Source: Nocardioides conyzicola (lineage in GTDB: Bacteria; Actinomycetota; Actinomycetes; Propionibacteriales; Nocardioidaceae). Taken from it: 64,000 bases of DNA. The stretch spans positions 186,001-250,000 of the forward strand of contig NZ_BAABKM010000001.1 in assembly GCF_039543825.1 (NCBI RefSeq). Direction: 5' to 3'. The notes under the pieces were generated by a model. That model was not told where the DNA came from. It did not search any database and worked only from the letters and a program-made list of their open reading frames with translations. The translations under genes were made by a program, and so were the position numbers. Position 1 is the stretch's first letter, and each line of letters starts with the position of its first letter. This document shows, one piece after another, positions 43,323 through 51,461 of this stretch.

Positions 43323-44165
43323 TCAGGCCAGACCGACCAGCGCCGCCGACCGCTCCCAGAGCCCGTCGATGATCGCCTGGTCGTGCGCCTGCTTGTTCTC
43401 GCGGCCGTCGGCCTTGAAGCGGTCGAAGTACCGGCCGTTGAACTCGGGGTCGGGGCCGCGCTCGGCGAGGGCGATCAGCGGCGCCGCGCCGTCGGGGACG
43501 CTGATCGTGGCCCAGCGCTTGACCGGCGAGCGGTAGACGAGCCCGATGAACCACGAGTCGCGCCCGAAGGAGCTGCCGACCGGGCCGGGGTGCACGGCGA
43601 CCGACACGACGCCGTCGTCGGCCCACCGCTGCTGGATGCCGCGGGTGAAGGCGATGTTCATCAGCTTGCCGGTGCCGTAGGCACGCAGCTCCATCGCCCG
43701 CCGGTGCTCGTAGTCGAGGTCGTCGAGCACGATCTTGCCCATCAGGTTGCCGATGCTGGAGGTGTTGACGACCAGCGACGAGCCGGCCGCAGCGAGCTTC
43801 GGGCGGAGCAGGTTGGTGAGCAGGAACGGCGCCAGGTGGTTGACCTGGAAGTTGGGCTCGTGCCCGTCGTGGGTCTTCCTCGACGGGGCGAACGTCCCAC
43901 CGGCGTTGTTCATCAGCAGGTCCAGCGTCCCCACCCGCTCGCCGACCTCGTCGGCCAGGCGGCGTACGTCGTCCAGCCGGGAGAAGTCGGCGATCAGCGG
44001 CTCGGTGCCGACCGCCTCGGCGACCGGCCGGAGCTTGTCCGCCGACCGCCCGGTGACGTGCACCGTCGCTCCCCTGGACGCGAGCACCCGGGCCGTCTCG
44101 GCGCCGATCCCGTCGCTCGCACCGGTCACCAGGACCGTGCGGCCCGCCATCGTCTGATCGCTCAT
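43323..44165 (-). CDS. Short-chain dehydrogenase/reductase (SDR)
   Basis: A 280-residue SDR: VLVTGASDGIGAETAR cofactor loop, NNAGG, catalytic S in VNTSSIG and Y-x3-K in YGTGK. The layout fits the retinol-dehydrogenase/WWOX-like group. Substrate unknown. It converges with the siderophore operon (16 nt apart) and is preceded by a metallo-hydrolase gene on the same strand 22 nt upstream. Confidence 0.87.
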   Translation of the reverse strand: MSDQTMAGRTVLVTGASDGIGAETARVLASRGATVHVTGRSADKLRPVAEAVGTEPLIADFSRLDDVRRLADEVGERVGTLDLLMNNAGGTFAPSRKTHDGHEPNFQVNHLAPFLLTNLLRPKLAAAGSSLVVNTSSIGNLMGKIVLDDLDYEHRRAMELRAYGTGKLMNIAFTRGIQQRWADDGVVSVAVHPGPVGSSFGRDSWFIGLVYRSPVKRWATISVPDGAAPLIALAERGPDPEFNGRYFDRFKADGRENKQAHDQAIIDGLWERSAALVGLA

Positions 44166-44187
44166 GCGCCGAGCCTAGGGCCGCCTC

Positions 44188-45099
44188 CTACGACCAAGGG
44201 TCCTCACGCTGCCACACGGTCGGGAAGTGGACCGTGAGGCCCGACGCCGCGGCGAGCTCCTCGAGGAGCCGCACCGTGACGTCGAGGTCGTCGCCGAGGT
44301 AGGGCAGCGCGCGCAGCGGCTGGTCGAGCGGGCGGAAGAAGTCGTCCCAGTGGGTCAGCACGACACGCGTCGCGCCGACTGCCGCGACCGTCTCGGCCCA
44401 GTAGGTCCGGATGTAGTCCTCGCTCTGGACGCCGAGCTGGCCGACGCCGAGGTAGGCGACGTCGGCACGCCGCCCGGTCAGCGAGCCCTCGACGTACCCG
44501 GCACTCCCCTGCAGCAGCGCGCTCTGCCCGCCGGCGTGCTCCACCAGGATCGACCAGGCCTCACCGCACTTGTAGGCGCCCGCCTTCACGGGAGGTACGA
44601 CGGGCGCGGTGATCTCGCCCGGGAACCGGTCGGGTGGGCAGTGGTGCGACTCGATGAACGTGAGCGTGAAGGCGCCGTACGACATCGGCTCGCCGGGCGT
44701 CACCACGCGGATCCGGTCCTCGGGGAGGCCGTGGCCGCGGCCGACGTACGCCGTGGACGCGCCACCGACGAGGTCGGCGCCCGTCCGGTCGGCCACCACG
44801 GCGGAGTCCATCGCGTGGTCGTAGTGCGAGTGCACCGGGATGACGGCGGCCAGCCGGTCCGCGCCGACGCGGGCCAGGGCGGCGTCGATGCGGACCGGGT
44901 CAGGCGCGATCCTGCCGAGCGTGACCTTCCCGAGCGAGGGTCGCGAGAAGAAGCCGTCGGTCAGCAACCGCGTCTCACCGTCGTCGAGCAGCAGGCTCGT
45001 GACGCCGAGGAAGGTGACGCCGAAGAGCCCCGCGGCCGGCGGGACGTCGAAGCGGTCGGCGTACTGGCCGATGTCGGGGCGGCCGAGCTTGAGGCGCAT
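44188..45099 (-). CDS. MBL-fold metallo-hydrolase, UlaG/YddR-like
   Basis: A 303-residue metallo-beta-lactamase-fold protein. The metal motif is HSHYDH, with further ligands in ESHHCPP and LTHWDDF near the end. The ordering resembles the UlaG/N-acyl-phosphatidylethanolamine-phospholipase-D-like subgroup. Substrate unknown. It lies between the SDR and the siderophore-binding protein genes on the same strand. Confidence 0.83.
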   Translation of the reverse strand: MRLKLGRPDIGQYADRFDVPPAAGLFGVTFLGVTSLLLDDGETRLLTDGFFSRPSLGKVTLGRIAPDPVRIDAALARVGADRLAAVIPVHSHYDHAMDSAVVADRTGADLVGGASTAYVGRGHGLPEDRIRVVTPGEPMSYGAFTLTFIESHHCPPDRFPGEITAPVVPPVKAGAYKCGEAWSILVEHAGGQSALLQGSAGYVEGSLTGRRADVAYLGVGQLGVQSEDYIRTYWAETVAAVGATRVVLTHWDDFFRPLDQPLRALPYLGDDLDVTVRLLEELAAASGLTVHFPTVWQREDPWS

Positions 45100-45133
45100 G
45101 GCCGCACGCTACCCAGGTCGCCCCGACCCCGGG

Positions 45134-46198
45134 TCAGTCCTTGACCGCGGGCGGCTCCGTGGTGGGGTCGCCGTCGGCGGCCGCGGCCAGCTGCGGCACG
45201 TAGCGGTCGAGCAGGTAGGGGATGCTCAGCGGCGTCACGAAGCTGTGGGCGACGTAGTAGCTGCCGTTGGCCGGGCTGATGTCGAACCACCGGCCATCGT
45301 CGTACGCCTTGGTCTTCTCGAAGAGGCTCTTCACCTGATTGTCGGCGTCGAGGTCGATCCACACGGCCACGCCGGCGTCGGCAAGGTCCGAGGTGCGTTC
45401 GGCACTCAGCGAGACCCCGAACTCGCTGTCGTCGGCGTCGGTGATGAGCGGGTGCAGGTCGAAGCCCAGGTCGAGCAGCATCCGCGACCGCGGGTCCTCG
45501 GGGCCGTAGAGGAAGAGGCCCTCGTACGGCGTGACGACGCCCGCGGTCTGGCCCTTGAACTCCGGGTGTGCCGCGGCCTCGTCCGAGATCCGCTGCTTGA
45601 CGTCGTCGATGAGCTGCTGGGTCGCCTTCGGCTTGCCGACCGCGGTGCCGATGGTCAGGGCCGCCTCGTCCCACGGCGTGCCGTAGTCGGCGTAGTCGCC
45701 GCTCTGCGCGACGACCGGGACCCCCATCGCGCTGAGCTTCTTGTAGTCCTGCTCGGTCAGGCCGGAGTAGGTGCCGATGACCAGGTCCGGCGCGAGGGAC
45801 GCGACCTTCTCGAGCTGGACGCCGCCGGTGTCCTTGAGGACCGTGGGGAGCTCGGCGTCGCCGAGGCGGTCCTGGGCCCACGGGTAGACGCCCTGGAGCT
45901 TCTCGTCACCGAACCAGTACGTGACGCCGACCGGCACGATCCCCAGCGCCATCAGGGTGTCCTGGTCGGTGAGGCCGACGCAGACGACCCGCTGGGGGGC
46001 CTTCTCGATCGTGGTCTCGCCGTACTTGTGCTTGATGGTGACGGGGAACGCCGACTCCTCGGGCGCTGCGCTGCTGGAGCCACCGCCGGACGGGGTGGAG
46101 GGGGAGTCGCTGTCGCTGCCGCAGGCGGCGAGGACCGGTGCGAGGGCCAGGACCGAGAGGCCGGCCAGGAAGCGTCGGCGGTCAGGACGGGTATTCAC
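45134..46198 (-). CDS. Iron-siderophore ABC transporter binding lipoprotein (tandem copy B)
   Basis: A 354-residue PBP-fold protein. The signal reads DRRRFLAGL...LAAC, so it has both a twin-arginine pair and a lipobox. Core markers are QRVVCVGLTDQDTLMALGIVPVGVTYWFG and LEKVASLAPDLVIGTYSG. It overlaps the preceding lipoprotein gene by 17 nt and shares about half of its visible motifs, a tandem duplication. No permease or ATPase accompanies the pair, so they may feed the permease at 39.3-42.3 kb. Confidence 0.9.
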   Translation of the reverse strand: MNTRPDRRRFLAGLSVLALAPVLAACGSDSDSPSTPSGGGSSSAAPEESAFPVTIKHKYGETTIEKAPQRVVCVGLTDQDTLMALGIVPVGVTYWFGDEKLQGVYPWAQDRLGDAELPTVLKDTGGVQLEKVASLAPDLVIGTYSGLTEQDYKKLSAMGVPVVAQSGDYADYGTPWDEAALTIGTAVGKPKATQQLIDDVKQRISDEAAAHPEFKGQTAGVVTPYEGLFLYGPEDPRSRMLLDLGFDLHPLITDADDSEFGVSLSAERTSDLADAGVAVWIDLDADNQVKSLFEKTKAYDDGRWFDISPANGSYYVAHSFVTPLSIPYLLDRYVPQLAAAADGDPTTEPPAVKD

Positions 46199-47204
46199 GA
46201 GGTGCCTTTCCTTCGGATGCTCCTTCGAGCATCGGGGTGAGGTGCTCGAGCGCGTAGGCGCGGCTGAGCGGGGTGTCGAAGTAGATGGCGCCGGCGAGGG
46301 TCCCGTCGGTGTACACCGCGCGGTTCTCCTCGACAGCGGCGAGCGAGCCGACGGTGCCGAAGTCCTGCAGGGCGTCGAAGCCCTGCTGGTCCTCGGTCGC
46401 GAAGACGATGACGTCGGCGTCGATCAGGCCGACGTTCTCGGCGGAGATCTCGGCCTGCGAGCCCTTCGGCGCGTAGTCCTCGAAGCCGGTCGTCATCGTG
46501 AAGCCGAGCTCGGTCAGGAAGTCGGTGCTCAGCCCGGGCGGGTAGACGTAGAGGATCCCGTCGTACGGCGCGCCCTGGGAGAACGTCGCCGTCAGGTCGG
46601 CCCACTCCGGGTGCTCGGCGGCGACCCGCGCGTAGTCGGCCTCGAGGTCGTCGACGACCTGCTGACCGTCGGCCTCGCGGCCCAGACCCCGGGCGATCTG
46701 CAGCACCTGGTCCTGCCACGGTGAGAAGAAGTCGTTGGCGTCCTTGCTGCTGGTGATGGTCGGCGCCATAGCCGAGAAGAGCTCGTAGTCCTTCTTGGTC
46801 ATGCCCGCGTTGGTGCCGACGATCAGGTCGGGCTCGAGGGCTGCGATCTTCTCGAACTCGAAGCCGTCGTCGGTCGTCAGCACTTCGGGGTGCGCGCCGT
46901 CGAGCAGGTCGTGCGCCCAGGGCCAGGTGGCGTCCGGCTGCTCGCCGTACCACTCCGTGACGGCGACGGGGACGACGCCGAGCTGCAGCAGCACGTCCTG
47001 CTCGGTGACCCCGACGCTGACGACCCGCTGGGGCTCCGCGGGCACGACGGTCTGTCCGAACTTGTGGGTCACCGTCACGGGGAACGCGCCGCCCTCGTCC
47101 GCTCCGGATGACCGGTCCGCGGCGGGCGAACCGTCGGAGCCGCACGCCGTGAGCAGCACCGGCAGGGCCAGGACGGCGGTGGCGACGATCGAACGCAGAC
47201 GCAT
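46182..47204 (-). CDS. Iron-siderophore ABC transporter binding lipoprotein (tandem copy A)
   Basis: A 340-residue binding lipoprotein with signal peptide and lipobox LLTAC. Core motifs are QRVVSVGVTEQDVLLQLGVVPVAVTEWYG and FEKIAALEPDLIVGTNAGMT. RBS AAGGAGA. An iron box lies upstream of its ATG. It is the first gene of the two-gene operon with copy B. Confidence 0.91.
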   Translation of the reverse strand: MRLRSIVATAVLALPVLLTACGSDGSPAADRSSGADEGGAFPVTVTHKFGQTVVPAEPQRVVSVGVTEQDVLLQLGVVPVAVTEWYGEQPDATWPWAHDLLDGAHPEVLTTDDGFEFEKIAALEPDLIVGTNAGMTKKDYELFSAMAPTITSSKDANDFFSPWQDQVLQIARGLGREADGQQVVDDLEADYARVAAEHPEWADLTATFSQGAPYDGILYVYPPGLSTDFLTELGFTMTTGFEDYAPKGSQAEISAENVGLIDADVIVFATEDQQGFDALQDFGTVGSLAAVEENRAVYTDGTLAGAIYFDTPLSRAYALEHLTPMLEGASEGKAPREYPS

Positions 47205-47216
47205 CGGCTCTCCTTG

Positions 47217-47235
47217 TTAGGTGAGCCTTACCTTA
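47217..47235 (-). promoter_or_regulatory. DtxR/IdeR-type iron box before the tandem lipoproteins
   Basis: TTAGGTGAGCCTTACCTTA fits TWAGGTWAGSCTWACCTWA at 18 of 19 positions (G at position 7). It lies 12 nt upstream of the copy A ATG, overlapping the expected promoter start. Both lipoprotein genes should therefore be derepressed in low iron together with the transporter at 39.3 kb. Confidence 0.87.
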
Positions 47236-47291
47236 ATCAGGTTGCGGATGGCGTCGCCACCGGGGGTCCAGCCGGTGGTCGCGCGATCGCG

Positions 47292-48380
47292 TCAGACGAT
47301 CCGGTGCATCCAGCCGAAGGTGTCCTCGGCGCGGCCGAACTGGACGTCGACCAGCTGCTGCCGGATCCGGCGCCACAGGTCTCCCCCGCCCTCGGGGGTC
47401 GGGACGGAGCCGCCGTCCCACTTGAGCTCGCCGACGGGCGTGATCACGGCGGCCGTGCCGCAGGCGAAGATCTCGGTGATCTCGCCGCTGGTGATGCCGT
47501 CGCGCCACTCGTCGATGGAGAACTTCCGCTCCTCGACCTGGTGGCCCATCTTGCCGGCGAGCTCGATGATGCTCGCCCGGGTGATGCCCTCGAGGATGGT
47601 GCCGGTCGCGGGCGTGACGATGTGGCCGTCGGCGTACACGAAGTACATGTTCATGCCGCCGAGCTCCTCGACGTACCTGCCCTCCTGGCCGTCGAGGAAG
47701 ACGACCTGGTCGCAGCCGTGCTGGGTGGCCTCCTGCTGGGCGACGAGCGAGCTGGCGTAGTTGCCGCCGGTCTTGGCCGCGCCCATGCCGCCGCGGCCGG
47801 CGCGGGTGTACTCCTCGGTGAGCCAGAGGCTGATCGGCTTCACGCCGCCCTTGAAGTACGCGCCGGCGGGGCTGGCGATCACCATGAACGTGACGTGCTG
47901 CGACGGGCGGACCCCGAGGAACGCCTCGGAGCCGAACATGAACGGCCGCAGGTAGAGGCTCTTCTCCGACGACGTCGCGTCGGGCACCCACCGCTGGTCG
48001 ACCGCGACCAGGGCGTCGACGGCCTGCACGAAGTCCTCGGCCGGGAGCACCGGGAGCGCCAGCCGGTGGCTGGAGCGGACCATCCGCGCGGCGTTCTCCT
48101 CCGGCCGGAAGGACCAGATCGAGCCGTCGCCGTGGCGGTAGGCCTTCATGCCCTCGAACGTCTCCTGCGCGTAGTGCAGGACGGCCGTCGCCGGGTCCAG
48201 GGTGAGCGGGCCGTAGGGCTCGATCCGGGCGTCGTGCCAGCCGGCGTCCGGGGTCCACTCGACCGTGAACATGTGGTCGGTGAAGTGCTGGCCGAAGCCC
48301 GGGTTCTCGAGGATCTCCGCGAGGCGGGCGTCGTCGACGGCGGTGGTCGACGGCGTGGTGCTGATCTCCATGGGGGACAA
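47292..48380 (-). CDS. ilvE: Branched-chain amino acid aminotransferase
   Basis: A 362-residue class IV PLP aminotransferase for Ile, Leu and Val. VLHYAQETFEGMKAYR, RFMFGSEAFLG-like and TGGNYASSLVAQQEATQHGCDQVVFLDG (PLP Lys in AAKTGGNY) match IlvE group II. The start is either TTG 48380 (with GGAAGG 9 nt before) or ATG 48371 (no RBS; a TACTAA hexamer just upstream would suit a leaderless mRNA). It lies in the same orientation behind leuB. Confidence 0.93.
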   Translation of the reverse strand: MSPMEISTTPSTTAVDDARLAEILENPGFGQHFTDHMFTVEWTPDAGWHDARIEPYGPLTLDPATAVLHYAQETFEGMKAYRHGDGSIWSFRPEENAARMVRSSHRLALPVLPAEDFVQAVDALVAVDQRWVPDATSSEKSLYLRPFMFGSEAFLGVRPSQHVTFMVIASPAGAYFKGGVKPISLWLTEEYTRAGRGGMGAAKTGGNYASSLVAQQEATQHGCDQVVFLDGQEGRYVEELGGMNMYFVYADGHIVTPATGTILEGITRASIIELAGKMGHQVEERKFSIDEWRDGITSGEITEIFACGTAAVITPVGELKWDGGSVPTPEGGGDLWRRIRQQLVDVQFGRAEDTFGWMHRIV

Positions 48381-48409
48381 CTTAGTAGGCCTTCCTGGTA
48401 AATGCCGAT

Positions 48410-48437
48410 GGCCGGGCCCACTAAGGTGAGCCCGGCC
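48410..48437 (-). terminator. Hairpin between leuB and ilvE
   Basis: GGCCGGGC at 48410-48417 pairs with GCCCGGCC at 48430-48437 (8 bp, 12-nt loop). It lies between the leuB stop and the ilvE start, so it is the probable leuB terminator, or part of the ilvE 5' leader. No T-run. Confidence 0.55.
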
Positions 48438-48462
48438 GTCGGTGCGAGTCGACGAAGGGCGG

Positions 48463-49542
48463 TCAGCCGGTTACTCGGGCGGCGATGGCGTCGCCGACCT
48501 CGGAGGTACGGCGGGCCGCGCCCGGCTGGCGGGCGGCCAGGTCCTCGATCACCGCGGTCTCGATGGTCGCGGCGGCGTCGGCGTACCCGAGGTGGTCGAG
48601 CAGCAGGGACGCGGAGAGGATCGCAGCGGTGGGGTCGGCCTTCTGCTGGCCCGCGATGTCGGGCGCGGAGCCGTGGACCGGCTCGAACATGGAGGGGGCC
48701 GTCCGGTCGGGGTTGACGTTGCCGGAGGCCGCCAGGCCGATGCCGCCGGTGATCGCGGCGGCGAGGTCGGTGATGATGTCGCCGAAGAGGTTGTCGGTGA
48801 CGATCACGTCGAAGCGTGCGGGGTCCGTGGTCATGAAGATCATCGCGGCGTCGATGTGCATGTAGTCGGTCGTGACGTCGGGGTGCTCCGTCGCGACCTC
48901 CTGGAACAGCCGCCACCACAGGGATCCGGCGTTCGTGAGCACGTTGGTCTTGTGGACCAGGGTGAGCTTCTTGCGCGGACGGCGCGCGGCCCGGGCGAAG
49001 GCGTCGCGGATGACGCGCTCGACGCCGAAGGCGGTGTTGACCGAGACCTCGGTGGCGACCTCGGCCGGCGTACCGACGCGCAGGGCGCCGCCGTTGCCGG
49101 TGTACGGACCCTCGGTGCCCTCGCGGACCACCACGAAGTCGACCTCGCCGGGGTCGGCCAGGGGCGACGTCGCACCCGGGAAGATCCGGGACGGCCGCAG
49201 GTTGACGTAGTGGTCGAGCTCGAAGCGGAGCCTGAGCAGCAGCCCGCGCTCGAGCATGCCCGGGGGCAGGTTCGGGTCGTTGGGCTTGCCGCCGACCGCG
49301 CCGAGGAGGATGGCGTCGTGCTCGCGGATCTCGCTGAGCACGGAGTCGGGCAGCACCTCGCCGGTGGCGAGGTAGCGCTCGGCGCCGAGGTCGTAGCGGG
49401 TCTGCTCGAACTTCACGCCTGCCGGGGACGCGACCTCGAGCACCTTGAGGGCCTCGCCGGTCACCTCCTGGCCGATGCCGTCGCCGGGGATGACGGCGAG
49501 CTTGATCGTGCCGGTGCCGGCGGGATTCGAGTCAGTGGTCAT
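48463..49542 (-). CDS. leuB: 3-isopropylmalate dehydrogenase
   Basis: A 359-residue enzyme that oxidatively decarboxylates 3-isopropylmalate in leucine synthesis. [10 protein letters not shown] at the start, [18 protein letters not shown] with substrate-binding arginines, and [15 protein letters not shown] with the metal-binding aspartates, then [16 protein letters not shown]. The open frame runs upstream to 49809, but the family begins at [22 protein letters not shown] (ATG 49542). No RBS; an 11-nt gap after the small gene suggests coupling to it. Confidence 0.95.
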   Translation of the reverse strand: MTTDSNPAGTGTIKLAVIPGDGIGQEVTGEALKVLEVASPAGVKFEQTRYDLGAERYLATGEVLPDSVLSEIREHDAILLGAVGGKPNDPNLPPGMLERGLLLRLRFELDHYVNLRPSRIFPGATSPLADPGEVDFVVVREGTEGPYTGNGGALRVGTPAEVATEVSVNTAFGVERVIRDAFARAARRPRKKLTLVHKTNVLTNAGSLWWRLFQEVATEHPDVTTDYMHIDAAMIFMTTDPARFDVIVTDNLFGDIITDLAAAITGGIGLAASGNVNPDRTAPSMFEPVHGSAPDIAGQQKADPTAAILSASLLLDHLGYADAAATIETAVIEDLAARQPGAARRTSEVGDAIAARVTG

Positions 49543-49553
49543 GAGGCGAGAGG

Positions 49554-49691
49554 TTAGTTGTCGTCCGGGCGTTCGCCGCCGTTGTCCCGCAGGTCGAGCG
49601 AGGCCTGGACGGCCTGGCTGATGTTCTCGTGGCTGCGCGGGTTGTCGGGGTTGTGCTGAGCCGGTCCCCACTCGGGGTACATGTCGTACAT
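49554..49691 (-). CDS. 45-residue protein upstream of leuB
   Basis: I do not recognise a family. The peptide begins [17 protein letters not shown] and ends GGERPDDN; it is hydrophilic with no membrane helix. Codons are strongly GC3-biased and the RBS AGGAAG lies about 9 nt before the ATG, which argues for a real gene. The leuB start follows 11 nt after its stop without an RBS, so its translation may bring ribosomes to leuB. Confidence 0.65.
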   Translation of the reverse strand: MYDMYPEWGPAQHNPDNPRSHENISQAVQASLDLRDNGGERPDDN

Positions 49692-50082
49692 CGGAGGTCG
49701 CTTCCTGTGTCTGTTCCAGTGGATGTTTCGTGGTGATCCATTCGGCTCGACACACCTGAAACGAAGACTCTCCGGACGAGTGATCAGTCCGGGACCCCAT
49801 GGATCGCACGGGGAGGAGGAGAACCAGCAGAGCTGCGGATCGCGCGGTACTGAAGGGCGGTCACGCGGCGGAGGCGTCTTCGATTCAGATGTATCGAGAG
49901 GCCGTCAACGCCGAATCACCGCGGCGAGGTGGCCTCTCTCAGGCCCCGCCGCGGTATTCGATAAGTACGAAGACGCTCCGCATGGTGAAGCCACCGTACG
50001 GCGCCCTCCCCCGATCGGTCAGCGGATTTCACAGAGTGTTCGCCATGCGAGACAGTCGTCCCGCAATGAAAGACTCGACGGC
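49692..50082. promoter_or_regulatory. Structured intergenic leader between leuB operon and methyltransferase
   Basis: 391 nt without a long gene and less GC-rich than its neighbours. It holds nested inverted repeats: GCGTCTTCG (49874-49882) with CGAAGACGC (49968-49976), and inside these CCGCGGCG (49919-49926) with CGCCGCGG (49947-49954) around GGCCT/AGGCC. Read towards leuB, a 14-codon open frame (49939-49983) overlaps the right-hand arms. The promoters for both divergent units must lie here but none stands out. Confidence 0.55.
49939..49983 (-). CDS. Possible leader peptide of the leuB operon (14 aa)
   Basis: Reads MRSVFVLIEYRGGA and stop on the leuB strand. It includes Val, Leu and Ile in a row with GTA and CTT, rare codons in this genome. 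It overlaps both nested hairpins, so ribosome position could set the fold. There is no T-rich terminator behind it and no clear RBS. Weak evidence: attenuation by branched-chain amino acids is a suggestion only. Confidence 0.3.
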   Translation of the reverse strand: MRSVFVLIEYRGGA

Positions 50083-50649
50083 ATGAGCGCTCCCCCCGAC
50101 CTCCCCGAGATCGTCCAGCGTGCGTTCGACGTCTCACGCAAGGCGGGCTACGCCTCGTTCTGCCGCAACGAGACCGGCCGGCTGCTGGCCACCCTGGCGG
50201 CGACCCGCACCGGCACGATGGCCGAGTTCGGCACCGGTTGCGGCGTGGGTACGGCGTGGCTGCGCTCCGGCGTACGCGGCGACGCGAAGATCCTCAGCGC
50301 CGAGCTCGACGCCAAGCTCGGCGACGCCGCCGCGGTCATCTTCGACGACGACCCGCAGGTCGAGGTGCGCTCGGCGGACTGGTCGACGCTGCTCGACCAG
50401 GGGCCGTTCTCGCTGCTCTTCCTCGACTCGGGCGAGCCGACGGAGGTCAGCGTCGACTCGATCGCGGACCTCATGGAGCCCGGCGGCATCGTCGTCCTCG
50501 ACGACTTCAACCCGTGCGAGCTGTGGCCGCCGGTCACCTACGGCCGGGTCGACACCCTGCGCGAGCAGTGGCTCACCGACGACCGCTTCACGGCGGTCGA
50601 GGTGATGGTGGCCCCCGACGCCTCCGTGGTCATCGCCACCAAGCACTGA
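50083..50649 (+). CDS. O-methyltransferase-like SAM-dependent methyltransferase
   Basis: A 188-residue class I methyltransferase. SAM motif I is MAEFGTGCGVGTAWL, the acidic second strand is ILSAELD, and FSLLFLDSGEP followed by GGIVVLDDFNP give the later motifs. It is shorter than catechol-type enzymes, with no metal-binding triad evident. It is divergent from the leuB operon and ends in front of the 21-bp repeat array. Substrate unknown. Confidence 0.83.
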   Translation: MSAPPDLPEIVQRAFDVSRKAGYASFCRNETGRLLATLAATRTGTMAEFGTGCGVGTAWLRSGVRGDAKILSAELDAKLGDAAAVIFDDDPQVEVRSADWSTLLDQGPFSLLFLDSGEPTEVSVDSIADLMEPGGIVVLDDFNPCELWPPVTYGRVDTLREQWLTDDRFTAVEVMVAPDASVVIATKH

Positions 50650-50754
50650 GGTCGAGTCGGGACCTCTGACGGTCGAGTCGGGAGTTGTGACGGTCGAGTC
50701 CGGAGTTCGTACGTCGAAAGTCCCGACTCAAGCGTCACAACTCACGACTCGACC
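50650..50754. repeat. Five-unit 21-bp repeat array, three direct and two inverted
   Basis: Units at 50650-50670, 50671-50691 and 50692-50712 are direct copies related to GTCGAGTCGGGAGTTGTGAC. Units at 50713-50733 and 50734-50754 are inverted copies. The whole is exactly 5 x 21 = 105 bp. Units 2 and 5 pair at 20 of 21 positions, and unit 1 with unit 4 at about 16 of 21. The array fills the space between a convergent pair of gene ends, so it can also act as a two-way terminator. The spacing is seamless, unlike a CRISPR. Confidence 0.85.
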
Positions 50755-50762
50755 CGTGGGGG

Positions 50763-51461
50763 TCAGGCCTCGCCGTCGGCGGCCCGGCGTACGACGATCC
50801 GCGTCCAGGCGCCCACGTAGATCCGGTCGTCGGCGGAGACCTCCTGCTTCTGGCCCGGCGTGAGGGGCGTGGTGGGCAGGGCCCCGACGTTGCCGCCGAC
50901 GTACGTGCCGTTGGAGGAGCCCAGGTCCTCGACCCACCAGCGGGTGCCGTCGGTCGTGAGCTGCGCGTGCCGCCGGCTGATGCCGTTGTCGGAGGACAGG
51001 TCGATGTCGGGGGTGATGTTGCGGCTGCGCGAGAGGCGGCCGATCAGCACCGAGCTGTTGCGCAGCGGCACGATCAGCGGCAGGCCGGGCGACGGGAGCG
51101 GGTCGGTCGACTTCTGGTCGGTGTACCAGTCCGGGTCGATCCAGACCTCAGCCACCCACTTGTCGGCGAGCGGCGGGGACGGGTTCGCGGACGGGGCATC
51201 GGGCGCGGCCGGAGCCACCGGCGCCGGCGGCGCCGCCGGGCGCGGCATCGACCCCGTGGTGAAGTCGTAGCCGCACGCCTCGCAGAAGAGCGCGTTGGCC
51301 GGGTTGACCGCCGAGCAGTTCGGGCAGGTGCCGCTGACCGCCGACTCCACCGTCGTCGACGGTTCGGTCGGCGCGGGTGTGGGCGCCGCACCCATCGCGA
51401 TGCCGCAGACGTCGCAGTAGTCGGTCGCCGTCGTCTCGTGCCCGGCGGGACAGGTGCTCAC
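50763..51461 (-). CDS. FHA-domain protein with two N-terminal zinc ribbons
   Basis: A 232-residue protein. Residues 1-75 hold two zinc ribbons (CPAGHETTATDYCDVCG and CPNCSAVNPANALFCEACG). A flexible Pro/Ala linker follows. Then comes an FHA domain (about 120-230) with VLIGRLSRSRN, ISRRHAQL and LGSSNGTYV, the phosphothreonine-binding residues. It is the last gene of the PknG operon, coupled to the VWA gene (GTGA). It may read PknG or PP2C targets. ETT at residues 9-11 recalls the phosphorylated ETT motif of GarA but lies in a zinc ribbon here. Confidence 0.9.
   Translation of the reverse strand: MSTCPAGHETTATDYCDVCGIAMGAAPTPAPTEPSTTVESAVSGTCPNCSAVNPANALFCEACGYDFTTGSMPRPAAPPAPVAPAAPDAPSANPSPPLADKWVAEVWIDPDWYTDQKSTDPLPSPGLPLIVPLRNSSVLIGRLSRSRNITPDIDLSSDNGISRRHAQLTTDGTRWWVEDLGSSNGTYVGGNVGALPTTPLTPGQKQEVSADDRIYVGAWTRIVVRRAADGEA

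Noticed and set aside
48417..48440. Possible third iron box (ACTAAGGTGAGCC) upstream of ilvE
   Set aside because: Only the left half fits the IdeR consensus; the right half does not, and the sequence is explained by the 8-bp hairpin at 48410-48437.
49692..50082. T-box riboswitch for the leuB operon
   Set aside because: The conserved T-box 14-mer (AGGGTGGNACCGCG-like) is not present; GTACCGCGCG alone is too short a match, and no specifier loop was found.
50650..50754. CRISPR array
   Set aside because: There are no spacers, units are 21 bp and two are inverted, and no cas gene is present.
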